From Solilutibacter pythonis (lineage in GTDB: Bacteria; Pseudomonadota; Gammaproteobacteria; Xanthomonadales; Xanthomonadaceae): a stretch of 64,000 nucleotides of DNA. The translations under genes and the position numbers were made by a program. Shown here piece after piece: positions 34,858 through 45,851 of this stretch; positions within the stretch are counted from its first letter, which is position 1; every line of letters begins with the position of its first letter. Under the pieces are notes generated by a model. That model saw only the letters and a list, made by a program, of their open reading frames with translations, was not told the origin of the DNA and did not search any database. The DNA is taken from contig NZ_RFLY01000014.1 in assembly GCF_003697345.1 (NCBI RefSeq), positions 1 through 64,000 of the forward strand, given 5' to 3'.

Positions 34858-36222
34858 TTGATCAAGCCCCGTACTCCGCCCGGCGTGATGGAGCTTCTGC
34901 CGCGCGAACAGATCGCGTTCCAGCGCATGCTCGACACCATCCGCGAGACTTACGAGTCTTTCGGCTTCCTGCCGGTCGAGACGCCGGTGTTCGAACTATC
35001 GGACGTGCTGCTGACCAAGAGCGGTGGGGAGACCGAGCGCCAGGTCTACTTCGTGCAATCGACCGGCGCCTTGGAGAAGAAGGGCGAGGGGTTGCCGGAA
35101 CTGGCGTTGCGTTTCGACTTGACCGTGCCGCTGGCGCGTTATGTGGCCGAGCACGAGCATGCGCTGGCTTTTCCGTTCCGCCGCTACCAGATGCAGCGAG
35201 TCTACCGTGGCGAGCGCGCCCAGCGCGGGCGCTTCCGCGAGTTCTACCAGTGCGACATCGACGTGATCGGCAAGGATGTGCTCAATCCGCGTCACGATGC
35301 GGAGATTCCGGCGGTGATCCATGCCGTGTTCGAGCGGCTCGCCATCGGCGATTTCACCATCCAGTTCAACCATCGCAAGTTGCTGCGCGGTTTCTTCGAA
35401 GGGCTGGGCATCGTCGACGAGCGGCAGGACCGGGTGTTGCGCGAGCTGGACAAGCTCGACAAGCGCGGTGAGGCGGCGGTGCGCGAAACCTTGACCGGCG
35501 ATGGCTTCACGCTTGCCGGCGAGGTTGCCGATAAGTTGCTGTCGTTCTCCCGCGTCCGCTCGGCCGGCCATGCCGACGCGCTGGAGAAGCTCGCGGCGCT
35601 GGGCGAGGGCACGACGCAATTCAACGAAGGCCGCGATGCGCTCGTCGCCACGCTGGAGCAGTTGAAGGCGATGGGCATCCCGGAGTCGCGCTATGCGATC
35701 AACCTGTCGATTGCCCGTGGGCTGGATTACTACACCGGCATCGTCTACGAGACCACGCTGGATGCGCATCCGGAGATCGGGTCGATCTGCTCGGGCGGCC
35801 GTTACGACAACCTCGCCAGCCATTACAGCAAGTCCCGGCTGCCGGGCGTCGGCATTTCCATCGGCCTGACCCGGCTGTTCTGGCAACTGTGCGAGGCCGG
35901 CATCATCGATGTCGCCGCCAGTTCGGTGGATGTGCTGGTGGGGCTGCTTTCCGAGGACGACTTCGCCGAGGCGCTGGCGCTCTCGCAGCGGTTGCGCGGC
36001 GGTGGGCTGAAGGTGGAAACGCAGATGGCGCCGAAGAAGGTCGCCCGGCAATTCCAGTACGCCGACCGGGCGGGCATCCGTTTCGTCGCGTTGCGTGGCG
36101 AGGGCGAGCGAGCCGCCGGCACGGTCACGCTGAAGGATCTGTCCAGTGGCGAGCAACAGGTTGTGGCGTTGGATGAGGCCACCGCGTGGATCGATACCCG
36201 CATCAAGGGAGAAGCTTCGTGA
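34858..36222 (+). CDS. hisS: Histidyl-tRNA synthetase
   Basis: A 454-residue class II synthetase. Motif 2 region is [27 protein letters not shown]. The histidine-binding loops are [12 protein letters not shown] (HisA motif) and SGGRYDNL, followed by the C-terminal anticodon-binding domain (about 360-454). No ATG opens the conserved N-terminus [18 protein letters not shown] 34858, preceded by GAGG at 5 nt, is the best start. It charges tRNA-His. Its stop overlaps the GTG start of the ammonia-lyase-like gene (GTGA), so the two are co-translated. Confidence 0.92.
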   Translation: MIKPRTPPGVMELLPREQIAFQRMLDTIRETYESFGFLPVETPVFELSDVLLTKSGGETERQVYFVQSTGALEKKGEGLPELALRFDLTVPLARYVAEHEHALAFPFRRYQMQRVYRGERAQRGRFREFYQCDIDVIGKDVLNPRHDAEIPAVIHAVFERLAIGDFTIQFNHRKLLRGFFEGLGIVDERQDRVLRELDKLDKRGEAAVRETLTGDGFTLAGEVADKLLSFSRVRSAGHADALEKLAALGEGTTQFNEGRDALVATLEQLKAMGIPESRYAINLSIARGLDYYTGIVYETTLDAHPEIGSICSGGRYDNLASHYSKSRLPGVGISIGLTRLFWQLCEAGIIDVAASSVDVLVGLLSEDDFAEALALSQRLRGGGLKVETQMAPKKVARQFQYADRAGIRFVALRGEGERAAGTVTLKDLSSGEQQVVALDEATAWIDTRIKGEAS

Positions 36223-38129
36223 GCGCGGGCAAGCGGGAGGTCATCCGCCTCGATGGCCATTCGTTGACGCGCGTGGAGCTCGTGTCCATCGCGCATGGGG
36301 CGCGGGTCGAGCTGGATGCCGGGGCGTTGCGGCACGTGGAGCGCGCCGCCGCGTTCCTGGCCGAGCAAGTTGCCCGTGAAGAGCCGATCTACGGTGTTTC
36401 CACGGGTTTCGGCAGCAATGCCGACAAGCTGCTCGGCGCGCATCACCTGCGCGATGCACTGGATGTCGACGAACCTCGCGAGGTTTCCCTGCACGAGGAA
36501 TTGCAGCAGAACCTGATCGTCACTCACGCGGTCTGCGTGGGCGAGCCGTTCGCGCCTGAGGTCGTCCGGGCGATGATGGGGATTCGGATCAATACGCTGC
36601 TGCGCGGGCATTCCGGTATTCGCGTACAGACCTTGCAGGCAATGGCGGCGATGCTGAATGCCGGCATCGTGCCGGTTGTGCCGCAGTTGGGTTCGGTCGG
36701 GGCCTCGGGCGATCTGGCGCCGCTCTCGCATCTGGCCATTGTCTTGCTGGGTGGCGGCGAAGTTTTCTTCCAAGACCAGCGCATGAAGGGGAGGGAGGCG
36801 CTGGCGCGGGCCGGTCTCGCGCCGGTCAGGCTGAGCTACAAGGAGGGATTGGCGCTCAACAACGGCACCGCGCAGATGTTGGCGACCGGCGTGCTTGCCG
36901 TCGCCCGGCTGGAAAACCTGCTCGATACCGCCGATCTCGCGGCGGCGATGACCATCGACGCCTTCGCCGGCCGTCTCGGGGCTTTCGCGTCCGAGGTGCA
37001 TGCGTTGCGTCCGCATCCGGGGCAGGTGCGCGTGGCGGAAAACCTGCGCCGTCTGCTCGATGGCTCGACACTTGCCGACATCCCTTATCACCTGGTGCCG
37101 CGTTTCCGCCAGTGGCAGCCGCGCAGTTGGGATACGCCGGAGGCGCGGGCGCTGACCTTCGACATCGGCTGGGACTGGGTGCCGGATGATCAGCGGCATG
37201 GTCGCGAGAAGTTCTACCGGCGTTTCAAGCCGTTTCGCGGCGGCAAGAAGCACCAGCCTCAGGACAGCTACAGCCTGCGCTGCATCCCGCAGGTGCATGG
37301 CGCTGTGCGCGATGCGGTGGCGCAAGCCGCGCGTGTGCTCGACATCGAGCTGAACGCCGTCACCGACAACCCGCTGGTTTTCCCGGATGCCGAGGCCGAA
37401 CACGTCGAACAGCAGGTGATTTCCGCCGGGCATTTCCACGGCATGCCGTTGGCGCTGGCGATGAGCTACGTCAAGGCGGCGATCCCGGTGCTGGCCTCGA
37501 TCAGCGAGCGGCGCCTCAACAAACTGGTCGACCCGGCCACCAACGATGGGTTGCCGGCGTTCCTGATCGGCAACGAGGACGGTACCGATTCCGGCTACAT
37601 GATCGTGCAGTACACGGCCGCGGCCATCGTCAACGATCTTGCTTCCCGGGCGATGCCGGCTTCGGTCTATTCGGTGCCGACCAGCGCCAATGCCGAGGAC
37701 CATGTTTCCATGGGCGCCAACGAGGCGCGTCATGTGTTGGCGATGGCCGATGACCTTGCCAAGGTGCTGGGATTGGAACTGGCCACCGCCGCGCAGGCGC
37801 TCGATTTCCGCCGCGACATGATCAACGCCGCGCGCGATCTGGCCCGCCGGGTCGATGCCGGGGCATTCGCGGCCAAGGTGCTGGGCGGGCCGCTGGCCGA
37901 CGCGCCGAACCGGGCGTCGTTCCTCGCCGAGGTCGATGCCTTGCGTCGTGAGCTGGCCGAGGCCGACAGCTTTCACCCCGGGCATGCGGTGGCCGCCGCG
38001 TACGAGGAAGTGCGGCGGCATCTTGGCTTCATGCGGCGCGATCGCGCACTGGATGGCGATGTGGCCGCCGCCGTGGCGATGGTCGTCAGTGGCGCGGTTC
38101 TGGCGGCGGCGAAGCGGGCCGAAGCCTAG
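36219..38129 (+). CDS. Histidine ammonia-lyase-like (HAL/PAL family) protein with insertion
   Basis: A 636-residue member of the MIO-dependent aromatic amino-acid lyase family. The Ala-Ser-Gly triad that cyclises to the cofactor is intact in [13 protein letters not shown]. The active-site Tyr precedes GVSTGFG, and a TH pair at the selectivity position resembles HutH (SH) rather than PAL/TAL. HutH proteins have about 510 residues; here about 50 extra residues lie before [13 protein letters not shown] (charged and aromatic, [19 protein letters not shown]), and the C-terminus is also extended. GTG 36219 overlaps the hisS stop, with AAGGGAG 7 nt upstream. It is not beside other hut genes, so histidine degradation is uncertain; an aminomutase or biosynthetic lyase role is possible. 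Confidence 0.8.
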   Translation: MSAGKREVIRLDGHSLTRVELVSIAHGARVELDAGALRHVERAAAFLAEQVAREEPIYGVSTGFGSNADKLLGAHHLRDALDVDEPREVSLHEELQQNLIVTHAVCVGEPFAPEVVRAMMGIRINTLLRGHSGIRVQTLQAMAAMLNAGIVPVVPQLGSVGASGDLAPLSHLAIVLLGGGEVFFQDQRMKGREALARAGLAPVRLSYKEGLALNNGTAQMLATGVLAVARLENLLDTADLAAAMTIDAFAGRLGAFASEVHALRPHPGQVRVAENLRRLLDGSTLADIPYHLVPRFRQWQPRSWDTPEARALTFDIGWDWVPDDQRHGREKFYRRFKPFRGGKKHQPQDSYSLRCIPQVHGAVRDAVAQAARVLDIELNAVTDNPLVFPDAEAEHVEQQVISAGHFHGMPLALAMSYVKAAIPVLASISERRLNKLVDPATNDGLPAFLIGNEDGTDSGYMIVQYTAAAIVNDLASRAMPASVYSVPTSANAEDHVSMGANEARHVLAMADDLAKVLGLELATAAQALDFRRDMINAARDLARRVDAGAFAAKVLGGPLADAPNRASFLAEVDALRRELAEADSFHPGHAVAAAYEEVRRHLGFMRRDRALDGDVAAAVAMVVSGAVLAAAKRAEA

Positions 38130-38222
38130 CGGATACCGGCTGGATAGCCGGTTTCGAGGCGCCCCCGGTCCGGCTGGGGGCGGCCTGGTTCAGTGGACTG
38201 ATGAATCCGGCCCGGCAGGGGC

Positions 38223-38251
38223 TTGACATCCGTTCGCTCTTCTGGACTAAT
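38223..38251 (+). promoter_or_regulatory. Sigma-70 promoter of the yerC-his operon
   Basis: TTGACA (perfect -35), a 17-base spacer, then ACTAAT (4 of 6 for the -10 box). It lies in the 161-base gap after the lyase gene and about 40 bases before the regulator start. It is the obvious promoter for regulator plus histidine genes. Confidence 0.7.
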
Positions 38252-38265
38252 GCGCTAGCGCGTTA
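38248..38265 (+). promoter_or_regulatory. Palindromic operator overlapping the -10 box
   Basis: An 18-base near-perfect palindrome, TAATGCGCTAGCGCGTTA (perfect 10-bp core GCGCTAGCGC), covering the end of the -10 box and the expected start of transcription. The central CTAG recalls TrpR operators. The adjacent TrpR-family product is the natural candidate to bind it and repress its own operon; that is inference. Confidence 0.6.
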
Positions 38266-38290
38266 ATACATTAAATTATTGGAACAAGCG

Positions 38291-38608
38291 ATGAAGCAGC
38301 GCCCGCAATCGGCTTCCCAATCCGAAGCCAGCACCGATCTCGATGCGCTGGCCATGGCGATGGCGGTATTGAAAAGCCCGGAGGAAGTGCGTGGATTCCT
38401 TGAAGACCTATGCACGCCGGCCGAGCTGGAGGCAATGAGCGACCGCTGGAAGACCGTGCCTTTGCTGCTGTTGGGCGTGCCGTACCGCGATATTCACGAA
38501 CGCACCGCGGTCAGCGTGACCACGGTGGGGCGGGTGGCGAGAACGATCGAACACGGCAGCGGCGGCTACAGGCAGGTGGCGCACAGGTTGCGTTTGCCCG
38601 GCGCCTGA
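38291..38608 (+). CDS. YerC/TrpR-family regulator of the histidine operon
   Basis: A 105-residue all-helical DNA-binding protein of the TrpR/YerC superfamily. The core runs from [27 protein letters not shown] through the helix-turn-helix [28 protein letters not shown] 38291 follows GGA at about 8 nt; a TTG at 38279 would add four residues. As first gene before hisG, behind a promoter with an overlapping palindrome, it is likely an autoregulator of histidine biosynthesis. The effector could be histidine or another metabolite. It is not expected to be the tryptophan repressor, because no trp gene is nearby. Confidence 0.82.
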   Translation: MKQRPQSASQSEASTDLDALAMAMAVLKSPEEVRGFLEDLCTPAELEAMSDRWKTVPLLLLGVPYRDIHERTAVSVTTVGRVARTIEHGSGGYRQVAHRLRLPGA

Positions 38609-38643
38609 GCGTCATGCGGTTCCCATCCATTCCGAGACATACG

Positions 38644-39561
38644 ATGAATCCTCCTTCCGCCAACACCGCCATGCGTGACCGTCTGCGCATCGCGATACAG
38701 AAAAACGGCCGCCTGGCCGAGCCGGCGCGCGCGCTGCTTGGCAGCTGCGGACTGTCCTGGCGCGAGAGCCCGGACAGGCTGTTCTGCTACGGCGAGTCCG
38801 CGCCGATCGACTTGCTGCTGGTGCGCGACGACGACATTCCCGGGCTGATCGCCGATGGCCTGTGCGATCTCGGCGTGGTCGGTCGCAATCTGTTGCTGGA
38901 GCAGGCCGCCGGGCGCGAGGCCGATGGCAAGCCGGCGGCCTTCCGCGAATGGCGCGCGCTCGGTTTCGGCGCCTGCCGGTTGTCGCTCGCGGTGCCGCAG
39001 GCATGGGAGTGGCAAGGGCCGGAGCAGCTTGCCGGCCTGCGCATCGCCACCAGTTACCCGGCGATACTCGGCAATTGGCTGCGCGAGCAGGGCATAGCGG
39101 CGCAGTCGGTCGAGCTGTCCGGTTCGGTCGAGATCGCGCCGCGTCTGGGCCAGGCCGATGCGATCTGCGACCTGGTGTCGAGCGGCGCCACATTGGCCGC
39201 CAACCAGTTGAAAGCGGTCGAGGACATCTTGCACAGCGAGGCCGTGCTGGCCGGCCCCACGGGGGCGCTGACACCGGTGTTGGCCGGCCTTGCCGACATG
39301 TTGCTGCGGCGGATGGATGGCGTGATCCGCATCCGCGACAGCAAACTTCTGATGTTCCAGGCGCCGTGTGAGATGGTCGAATCGCTGATCCGCCTGTTGC
39401 CGGATGCCGAGCCACCGATACGCTACCCGCTCGACGGTGGCGAATTGGTGGCCCTGCAAGCGCTTTGTCACGGCGTGGTCAGTTGGCAACGGCTGGAAGA
39501 GCTGAAGCGGGCCGGTGCGCGCGGCCTGATGGTGCTACCGGTGGAAAGGATGTTGGCATGA
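38644..39561 (+). CDS. hisG: ATP phosphoribosyltransferase HisG (long form)
   Basis: 305 residues. It catalyses the first, feedback-controlled step of histidine synthesis (ATP + PRPP). The N-terminus [12 protein letters not shown] and the PRPP-binding stretch [18 protein letters not shown] (about 175-192) are clear. The C-terminal 80 residues form the ACT-like regulatory domain, so no HisZ partner is needed. ATG 38644 is preferred; ATG 38671 is an alternative nearer the conserved core. Its stop overlaps hisD (ATGA). Confidence 0.95.
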   Translation: MNPPSANTAMRDRLRIAIQKNGRLAEPARALLGSCGLSWRESPDRLFCYGESAPIDLLLVRDDDIPGLIADGLCDLGVVGRNLLLEQAAGREADGKPAAFREWRALGFGACRLSLAVPQAWEWQGPEQLAGLRIATSYPAILGNWLREQGIAAQSVELSGSVEIAPRLGQADAICDLVSSGATLAANQLKAVEDILHSEAVLAGPTGALTPVLAGLADMLLRRMDGVIRIRDSKLLMFQAPCEMVESLIRLLPDAEPPIRYPLDGGELVALQALCHGVVSWQRLEELKRAGARGLMVLPVERMLA

Positions 39562-40856
39562 AACGAGTCGATTGGAACGCGCTGGACGAAAACGCCCGCG
39601 AGCGCCTGTTGCAGCGTCCGACGCGTGCATTGTCGGTGGAAGTGCGGGCATCGGTGCGGGCGATTCTGGAAGACGTGTCATTGCGTGGCGATACCGCCTT
39701 GCGGGTGCTCACCGAATATCACGATGGTGTTCGTCTCGATGCGCTGGAAGTCGAGGCCGATGAATTCGCCACGGCCGAGGAGACGGTGCCCGCCGAATTG
39801 CGCGCGGCAATCGCCGAAGCCGCGGCGCGAATCGAGGCTTTCCACCGCGCCGGCATGCCGAAGCCGTACTTGCTCGATACCGCGCCCGGCATGCGGTGCG
39901 AGCGTGTGTTGCGGCCGATCAGCCCGGTTGGCCTGTACGTGCCGGCCGGCAGCGCGCCGCTACCTTCCACCGCCTTGATGCTGGTCATTCCGGCGATGCT
40001 GGCCGGGTGTCCGGAAATCGTTCTGTGCACGCCGCCGCGCAAGGATGGCAGCGCGGACCCGGCGGTGCTGGTGGCCGCGCGCATCGCGCCCAACATCCGT
40101 GTATTCAAGCTCGGCGGTGCGCAGGCGATTGCCGCGATGAGCTTCGGCAGCGAAAGCGTGCCCCGATGCGACAAATTGTTCGGCCCCGGCAATGCCTGGG
40201 TCGATGAGGCCAAGCGCCAGGCATCGCAACGCAGCGATGGTCCGGCCATCGACATGCCGGCGGGGCCTTCCGAGGTGCTGGTGATCGCCGATGCCGGAGC
40301 CGATCCGGCCTTCGTCGCCGCCGATTTGCTCTCGCAGGCTGAGCACGGACCGGATTCGCAGGTGTTTCTGCTGTCGGATTCGGAGGAACTGCTCGATAGC
40401 GTCGCCCGGCGCGTTGATGTGCAACTCGCCGACCTGCCGCGCCGGGAAATTGCCGCCAGAGCCTTGGAGTCCTCGCGCCTGATCCGCGTGCGCGACATTG
40501 CCGAAGCCATCGCCATCGGCAACCGCTACGCGCCCGAGCATCTCATCCTGGCGGTGCGCGAGCCGCGGGCCTGGCTCGATGCCGTCACCAGCGCGGGCAC
40601 CGTGTTCATGGGCGACTGGACGCCGGAATCGCTGGGCGACTATTGCTCCGGCAGCAACCATGTGTTGCCGACCGGCGGCGCGGCGAGGGCCTGGAGCGGG
40701 CTGTCGGTGTCCAGTTTCACGAAATCGCTGACGGTACAGACCGCGAGCGAGGCGGGGATCCGCCGCATCGGCCCATGCGCGGTCACGCTGGCCGATGCCG
40801 AAGGCTTGCAGGCGCATGCACTGGCCGTCCGCCTGCGTCTGGCGGCGCTGGCATGA
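39558..40856 (+). CDS. hisD: Histidinol dehydrogenase HisD
   Basis: 432 residues. A zinc- and NAD-dependent enzyme for the last two oxidations from histidinol to histidine. Conserved blocks seen: [46 protein letters not shown], the zinc-binding QAEHGPDSQ, and [16 protein letters not shown] near the end. Overlaps of 4 nt at both ends (ATGA) link it to hisG and hisC. Confidence 0.97.
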   Translation: MKRVDWNALDENARERLLQRPTRALSVEVRASVRAILEDVSLRGDTALRVLTEYHDGVRLDALEVEADEFATAEETVPAELRAAIAEAAARIEAFHRAGMPKPYLLDTAPGMRCERVLRPISPVGLYVPAGSAPLPSTALMLVIPAMLAGCPEIVLCTPPRKDGSADPAVLVAARIAPNIRVFKLGGAQAIAAMSFGSESVPRCDKLFGPGNAWVDEAKRQASQRSDGPAIDMPAGPSEVLVIADAGADPAFVAADLLSQAEHGPDSQVFLLSDSEELLDSVARRVDVQLADLPRREIAARALESSRLIRVRDIAEAIAIGNRYAPEHLILAVREPRAWLDAVTSAGTVFMGDWTPESLGDYCSGSNHVLPTGGAARAWSGLSVSSFTKSLTVQTASEAGIRRIGPCAVTLADAEGLQAHALAVRLRLAALA

Positions 40857-41932
40857 GCGGCGCGGAGGCTTTGCTGCGCGAGGACCTGCGCGGCTTCACC
40901 GGCTATCGTTCCGCGCGCAGTGACGATCTTCGCGGCGCCATCTGGCTCAACGCCAACGAATCGGCCCATGCCAACGCCGCCGACGCCTCGGGCCGCTGCC
41001 GTCGTTATCCCGACCCGCAGCCGTGGGCGCTGCGCGCGCGCTTGGCCGAACTCTACGGCGTGGCGGAAGCGCAAGTGCTCGTTGGCCGCGGCAGCGACGA
41101 AGGCATCGACCTGCTGCTGCGCGCGTTCTGCATGCCGGGCCGGGGGCGCATCGTCATCGCCCCGCCGGTGTTCGGCATGTATGCGGTCTGTGCCCGTCTG
41201 CACGGCGCCGAAGTGATCGAGATACCGCTGGCCGAGAACGCCGCTGGTTTCGCCCCCGACTTTTCCGCTCTGGCCGATGCCGCCCTGGCCCACGACGCGC
41301 GCCTGCTCTTCCTGTGCAACCCCGGCAACCCGACCGGCGAATTGCTACCGCTGAATGCCATTGAACGCTTGGCCGAACGGCTGTCCGGGCGCTGCCTGCT
41401 GGTGGTGGATGAAGCCTATGGCGAATACGCGATGCAGGCGTCCGCCGCCAGCTTGATCGCGCGGCACGCCAATCTGGTGGTGTTGCGCACGCTATCGAAG
41501 GCGCATGCGCTGGCGGCGGCGCGGATCGGCAGTGTGCTGGCCGATGCCGGAGTCATCGCCTGCCTGCGCCGAGCACAGGCGCCGTACCCGTTGCCCACGC
41601 CCTGTGTCGAACTGGCATTGAGCGCCCTGGACACCGCCGCACTGGCCGATACCGATACCCACGTGCGGGAGGCGCGAATCGAACGCGCGCGCCTGGTCGG
41701 CCTGCTGGGGGCGTTGGCGGGCGTGCGCCGGGTGTATCCATCGCAGGCCAATTTCCTGCTGGTGCGTTTCGAGGATGCCCAATCCGCACTGGCCCGGCTG
41801 CTTGAAGCGGGCATCGTGGTGCGTGATATGCGCACGATGCCGCAACTGGGCGACGCCTTGCGCATCAGCCTGGGCACGCCGGCGCATAACGATGCGGTGC
41901 TCGCCGCACTGGCTAGCCTGGAGGCGGCATGA
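40853..41932 (+). CDS. hisC: Histidinol-phosphate aminotransferase HisC
   Basis: A 359-residue PLP enzyme of fold type I converting imidazole acetol-phosphate to histidinol-phosphate. [10 protein letters not shown] lies near the N-terminus, CNPGNPTGE in the cofactor site, and [10 protein letters not shown] carries the cofactor-binding Asp and Tyr. The PLP lysine is in [15 protein letters not shown]. It is complete and overlaps hisD and hisB by 4 nt each. Confidence 0.96.
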   Translation: MSGAEALLREDLRGFTGYRSARSDDLRGAIWLNANESAHANAADASGRCRRYPDPQPWALRARLAELYGVAEAQVLVGRGSDEGIDLLLRAFCMPGRGRIVIAPPVFGMYAVCARLHGAEVIEIPLAENAAGFAPDFSALADAALAHDARLLFLCNPGNPTGELLPLNAIERLAERLSGRCLLVVDEAYGEYAMQASAASLIARHANLVVLRTLSKAHALAAARIGSVLADAGVIACLRRAQAPYPLPTPCVELALSALDTAALADTDTHVREARIERARLVGLLGALAGVRRVYPSQANFLLVRFEDAQSALARLLEAGIVVRDMRTMPQLGDALRISLGTPAHNDAVLAALASLEAA

Positions 41933-43011
41933 GCGCCTTGCAGCCGATTTTATTCGTTGACCGCGACGGCACGCTCGTCGAGGAACCGGAAGATTTCCAG
42001 ATCGACAGGCTGGACAAGTTGCGTTTCGTCGAAGGCGTGATCCCGGCCTTGCTGCGCTTCGTCGATGCCGGCTGGCAACTGGTGATGGTGAGTAACCAAG
42101 ATGGACTGGGCGGCCCGGGCTTTCCACAGGCGGATTTCGATGCGCCGCATGCGCTGATGATGCAGGTGTTCGAGAGTCAGGGCATCCGCTTCCGCGATGT
42201 GCTCATCGACCGCAGCCTGCCGGCCGACAACGCGCCGACCCGCAAGCCCGGCATTGGGCTGGCACTGCCGTATCTGCGGGATCGCGGTGTCGACTGGCGG
42301 CGCTCGGCAATGGTGGGCGACCGCGACAGCGACCTGCAATTCGCCGCCAATCTGGGCATCCGCGGTTTCAAGCTGGCTTCCCCATCGTTCGGCGAAGGCG
42401 CGCGTTGGGCCGACGTTGCCCACGCATTGCTCGATGCGCCGCGCACCGCGCGCGTTGAACGCCGCACGAAGGAAACCCGCATCGAGGTGTTCGTCGATCT
42501 CGACCGTGTCGCCGAACCGAAGATAAGTACCGGCCTTGGTTTCTTCGACCACATGCTGGAGCAGTTCGGCAAACATGGCGGCTTTGCGTTGGAACTGCGG
42601 TGCGCGGGCGATCTGCGGGTCGACGAGCACCACACGGTCGAGGATTGCGCGCTCGCGCTGGGCCAGTCCCTGCGCGAGGCGATTGGCGATAAGCGCGGCA
42701 TCGCCCGCTACGGTTTCGTGTTGCCGATGGACGAAGCGCTGGCCAGCGCGGCACTGGATTTCTCCGGCCGCCCGTGGCTGCAATTCTCGGGCGCTTTCCG
42801 TCGCGAGAAGGTCGGTGAGCTGCCCACCGAACTGGTAGAGCATTTCTTCCGCTCGCTGTGCGAATCGGCGGGCCTGACGCTCAATGTGAAGCTCGAAGGC
42901 GACAACGATCACCATCGGATCGAAGCCTGTTTCAAAGCGGTGGCGCGCGCGCTGCGGCAGGCGATACGCCGTGAAGGCCACGAGTTGCCCAGCACCAAGG
43001 GGGCATTGTGA
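41929..43011 (+). CDS. hisB: Bifunctional HisB: histidinol-phosphatase / imidazoleglycerol-phosphate dehydratase
   Basis: 360 residues, two fused enzymes as in enterics. Residues 1-165 are a HAD phosphatase with the nucleophile motif DRDGT, a Cys-free zinc region, and [11 protein letters not shown]. Residues about 172-360 are the dehydratase with the manganese-binding motifs [31 protein letters not shown] and [14 protein letters not shown]. The stop TGA shares its last base with the hisH ATG. Confidence 0.97.
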   Translation: MSALQPILFVDRDGTLVEEPEDFQIDRLDKLRFVEGVIPALLRFVDAGWQLVMVSNQDGLGGPGFPQADFDAPHALMMQVFESQGIRFRDVLIDRSLPADNAPTRKPGIGLALPYLRDRGVDWRRSAMVGDRDSDLQFAANLGIRGFKLASPSFGEGARWADVAHALLDAPRTARVERRTKETRIEVFVDLDRVAEPKISTGLGFFDHMLEQFGKHGGFALELRCAGDLRVDEHHTVEDCALALGQSLREAIGDKRGIARYGFVLPMDEALASAALDFSGRPWLQFSGAFRREKVGELPTELVEHFFRSLCESAGLTLNVKLEGDNDHHRIEACFKAVARALRQAIRREGHELPSTKGAL

Positions 43012-43616
43012 TGAGCGCCCTGAACGTCGCCTTGATCGACGCCGGTGGCGCCAACCTCGGCTCGGTGCGTTATGCGTTGGAGCGGTTTGGCATCGAGGCG
43101 CGGCTCGTGCGCGATGGCGACGAATTCGGGACGCCGGATCGCGTGGTGCTGCCCGGCGTCGGCGCCGCTGCCACCGCCATGGGCTTGCTCGGCGAGCGTG
43201 GCCTGATTCCGCCCTTGCGCCGGCGGGTGGCGCCGCTGCTCGGCATCTGTCTGGGCATGCAGTTGCTCTTCGAACATTCGGAGGAGGGGGGCGTGGACTG
43301 TCTCGGGCTTCTGGCCGGCCGTGTGCGCGGGCTTACCCCGGCGCCAGGCATCCGCGTTCCGCACATGGGCTGGAATCGTTTGTCGCCCCGGCGCCCGTCG
43401 ATGCTGCTGGAAGGCGTCGAGGCCGATGCGCAAGCGTATTTCGTGCATGGCTATGCAGCCCCGGTGACGGCCGATTGCATCGCCACCACCACCCACGGTG
43501 ATACCTTCGCGGCGGTCGTCGAGGCCGGCAACGTCTGTGGCATGCAGTTCCACCCGGAGCGTTCGGCCGCGGTCGGGGCGCGCATGCTCGCCAATTTCAT
43601 CGGGAGGCGGTCATGA
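43011..43616 (+). CDS. hisH: Imidazole glycerol phosphate synthase, glutaminase subunit HisH
   Basis: A 201-residue class I glutamine amidotransferase that supplies ammonia to HisF. The catalytic Cys sits in [13 protein letters not shown], and the His/Glu pair in [11 protein letters not shown] 43011 is preferred over GTG 43008. It overlaps hisB (1 nt) and hisA (4 nt). Confidence 0.96.
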   Translation: MSALNVALIDAGGANLGSVRYALERFGIEARLVRDGDEFGTPDRVVLPGVGAAATAMGLLGERGLIPPLRRRVAPLLGICLGMQLLFEHSEEGGVDCLGLLAGRVRGLTPAPGIRVPHMGWNRLSPRRPSMLLEGVEADAQAYFVHGYAAPVTADCIATTTHGDTFAAVVEAGNVCGMQFHPERSAAVGARMLANFIGRRS

Positions 43617-44347
43617 GCTTCATCCTCTATCCCGCCATCGATGTGCGTGCGGGCCGCGTGGTGCGGCTCAAGCAGGGCGATTACGCGCGGGAAACCCGCT
43701 ATGGCGATGCGCCGGCCGATGTCGCCCGCCGTTATGCCGAGGCGGGTGCGGCCTGGCTGCACCTGGTCGATCTGGACGCCGCATATGCGGGCGGTTACAC
43801 CCTTTACGAGTTGCTGCGCGCGATTGTCGGTGAGACGGATTTGCAGGTGCAGACCGGCGGCGGCGTACGCGGCGAGGCCGATGTCGAAAGGATGCTGGAG
43901 GCGGGGGCGGCCCGGGTGGTGGTCGGTTCGCTGGCGGTGCGGGAGCCGCGGCGCGTATTGGGCTGGTTGCATCGCTTCGGCGCTGAACGGATTGCCATCG
44001 CGCTCGACACCCGGCAGGGGGACGATGGCGAATGGCGGCTGCCCTCGCACGGCTGGACCGAGGACTCGCCGCACCAGTTGCACGAATTGGCGGCGAGCTA
44101 CGCCGATGCCGGTCTGCGGCATCTGCTTTGTACCGATATCGCCCGCGACGGCATGCTGGCCGGGCCAAACATCGATTTGTATCGCCACTTGCGCGCGGCC
44201 TTGCCCTCGCTGCGGATCCAGGCCAGCGGCGGTATCCGCGATATCGGCGACATCCGCGCCGCGCGTGATGCCGGGTGCGCCGGCGCGGTGCTCGGCAAGG
44301 CGCTTCTCGAAGGTCGCTTCACGCTGGCGGAGGCGTTGCGATGCTGA
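43613..44347 (+). CDS. hisA: ProFAR isomerase HisA
   Basis: A 244-residue (beta-alpha)8 barrel. The catalytic Asp of strand 1 is in [15 protein letters not shown]. The phosphate sites are seen in QTGGGVRG and ASGGIRD, and the second catalytic Asp in [10 protein letters not shown]. It lies between hisH and hisF, overlapping hisF by 7 nt. Confidence 0.96.
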   Translation: MSFILYPAIDVRAGRVVRLKQGDYARETRYGDAPADVARRYAEAGAAWLHLVDLDAAYAGGYTLYELLRAIVGETDLQVQTGGGVRGEADVERMLEAGAARVVVGSLAVREPRRVLGWLHRFGAERIAIALDTRQGDDGEWRLPSHGWTEDSPHQLHELAASYADAGLRHLLCTDIARDGMLAGPNIDLYRHLRAALPSLRIQASGGIRDIGDIRAARDAGCAGAVLGKALLEGRFTLAEALRC

Positions 44348-45114
44348 GCCGTCGCATCATTCCCTGCCTCGACGTGCGTGGTGGCCGCGTGGTCAAGGGC
44401 GTGCGCTTCCGCGATCACGTCGATATGGGCGATATCGTCGAACTCGCCCGGCGTTACCGCGAGGCCGGCGCCGACGAGCTGGTGTTTTACGACATCACCG
44501 CCAGCCCGGAGGGGCGTGCGTTGGATCGCGACTGGGTGGAACGGGTTGCGCGCGCGATCGATCTCCCGTTCTGCGTGGCGGGCGGCATTCGCAGCGTGGC
44601 CGACGCGCGCGCGGTGCTGAATGCCGGCGCGGACAAGGTGTCGATCAACACGCCGGCACTGGAGCGCCCGGCGCTGATTAGTGAGCTGGCCGATGCGTTC
44701 GGCATGCAGTGCGTCGTTGTCGGTATCGACTCCGAGCGCGAGGCCGATGGCGAGTGGCGGGTGCGTAGCCACACCGGCGATGTCGCGCGCACGCGGCGGC
44801 TGGCGCGGCGCACGCTGGAATGGCTGGAGGAGGCGCAGGCGCTGGGCGCCGGTGAAATCGTACTGAACTGCATGGGCAGCGACGGCGTGCGCGCCGGCTA
44901 CGACATCGCGCAGCTACAGGCGGCGCGTTCGCGTTGCGCGGTGCCGCTGGTGGCGTCCGGCGGCGCCGGCGCGGTCGAGCACTTCGCCGAAGTGTTCCGT
45001 CAGGCCGATGTCGATGGCGCGCTGGCGGCCAGCGTGTTCCATGCCGAGACCATTGCCATCCCCCGACTCAAACGTGAATTGCAGGTGCAAGGCATACCGG
45101 TGAGGCTGACATGA
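44341..45114 (+). CDS. hisF: Imidazole glycerol phosphate synthase, cyclase subunit HisF
   Basis: A 257-residue barrel that couples with HisH. The catalytic Asp is in [17 protein letters not shown], and the second Asp in [13 protein letters not shown]. Phosphate loops are VAGGIRS and ASGGAGA. ATG 44341 overlaps the end of hisA. The overlap with hisIE is ATGA. Confidence 0.97.
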   Translation: MLSRRIIPCLDVRGGRVVKGVRFRDHVDMGDIVELARRYREAGADELVFYDITASPEGRALDRDWVERVARAIDLPFCVAGGIRSVADARAVLNAGADKVSINTPALERPALISELADAFGMQCVVVGIDSEREADGEWRVRSHTGDVARTRRLARRTLEWLEEAQALGAGEIVLNCMGSDGVRAGYDIAQLQAARSRCAVPLVASGGAGAVEHFAEVFRQADVDGALAASVFHAETIAIPRLKRELQVQGIPVRLT

Positions 45115-45704
45115 TCGAGATCGAATCGTTGGACTGGGAGAAGCAGACGGGCTTGCTGCCGGCGATCGTGCAGGATGCCGCCAGCCTGCGTGTGTTGATG
45201 TTGGGCTGGATGTCGCGCGAATCTCTGGCGCATACGCTGGAAAGCGGCCGAGTGACTTTTTTCAGCCGCAGCCGCGGAGCGCTGTGGACCAAGGGCGAAA
45301 GCTCGGGCAATTTTCTCGATCTGGTCGCGGTCGAGACCGATTGCGACCGGGATGCGCTGTTGCTGCGGGCGCATCCGCATGGCCCGACTTGCCATCTGCA
45401 ACGCGAGAGTTGTTTCCCCGGGGCGCCAGGAGACGTGATCGGCGCGCTTGACCGGCTGGTGGCGCAACGCGAACGCGAACGGCCGCCGGGCAGCTATACC
45501 GGCGTGCTGTTCGAAAGCGGTGTCCGCCGCATCGCTCAGAAAGTGGGCGAAGAGGGGGTGGAAACCGCGCTGGCGGCGGTGGCGCAGGGTGATGACGAAC
45601 TGCTGGACGAAGCCGCCGACCTGGTCTTCCACCTGCTGGTATTGATGCGTGCGCGCGGACTTGGCTTGGACGACCTGCGCGCACGCCTGCAAGCGCGACG
45701 CTAG
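45111..45704 (+). CDS. hisI: Bifunctional HisIE: phosphoribosyl-AMP cyclohydrolase / phosphoribosyl-ATP pyrophosphatase
   Basis: 197 residues. The cyclohydrolase half (1-110) shows [29 protein letters not shown] and the zinc/Mg motif [19 protein letters not shown]. The pyrophosphatase half (about 115-197) is an all-helical MazG-like domain with [14 protein letters not shown] and [14 protein letters not shown]. It is the last gene of the histidine operon and completes the pathway with hisG, D, C, B, H, A and F. Confidence 0.96.
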   Translation: MIEIESLDWEKQTGLLPAIVQDAASLRVLMLGWMSRESLAHTLESGRVTFFSRSRGALWTKGESSGNFLDLVAVETDCDRDALLLRAHPHGPTCHLQRESCFPGAPGDVIGALDRLVAQRERERPPGSYTGVLFESGVRRIAQKVGEEGVETALAAVAQGDDELLDEAADLVFHLLVLMRARGLGLDDLRARLQARR

Positions 45705-45851
45705 AAATGGGGAGGCGCATCAGCGCCTTGCCGCATCGTGAAGCGGTACCGATGCCGGGGCGGATGGATCTGTTGGCCGCCCACCGGCCATGTTTCCGAA
45801 GGCCTTTCCGGAGCCGTTTCCATCCCGCGGGGCCAGGGCGATAATCGCCGG

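Noticed and set aside
38291-38608. Calling this gene the tryptophan repressor trpR
   Set aside because: The fold is the same superfamily, but the gene leads the histidine operon and resembles the YerC branch. No tryptophan gene or trp operator context is present.
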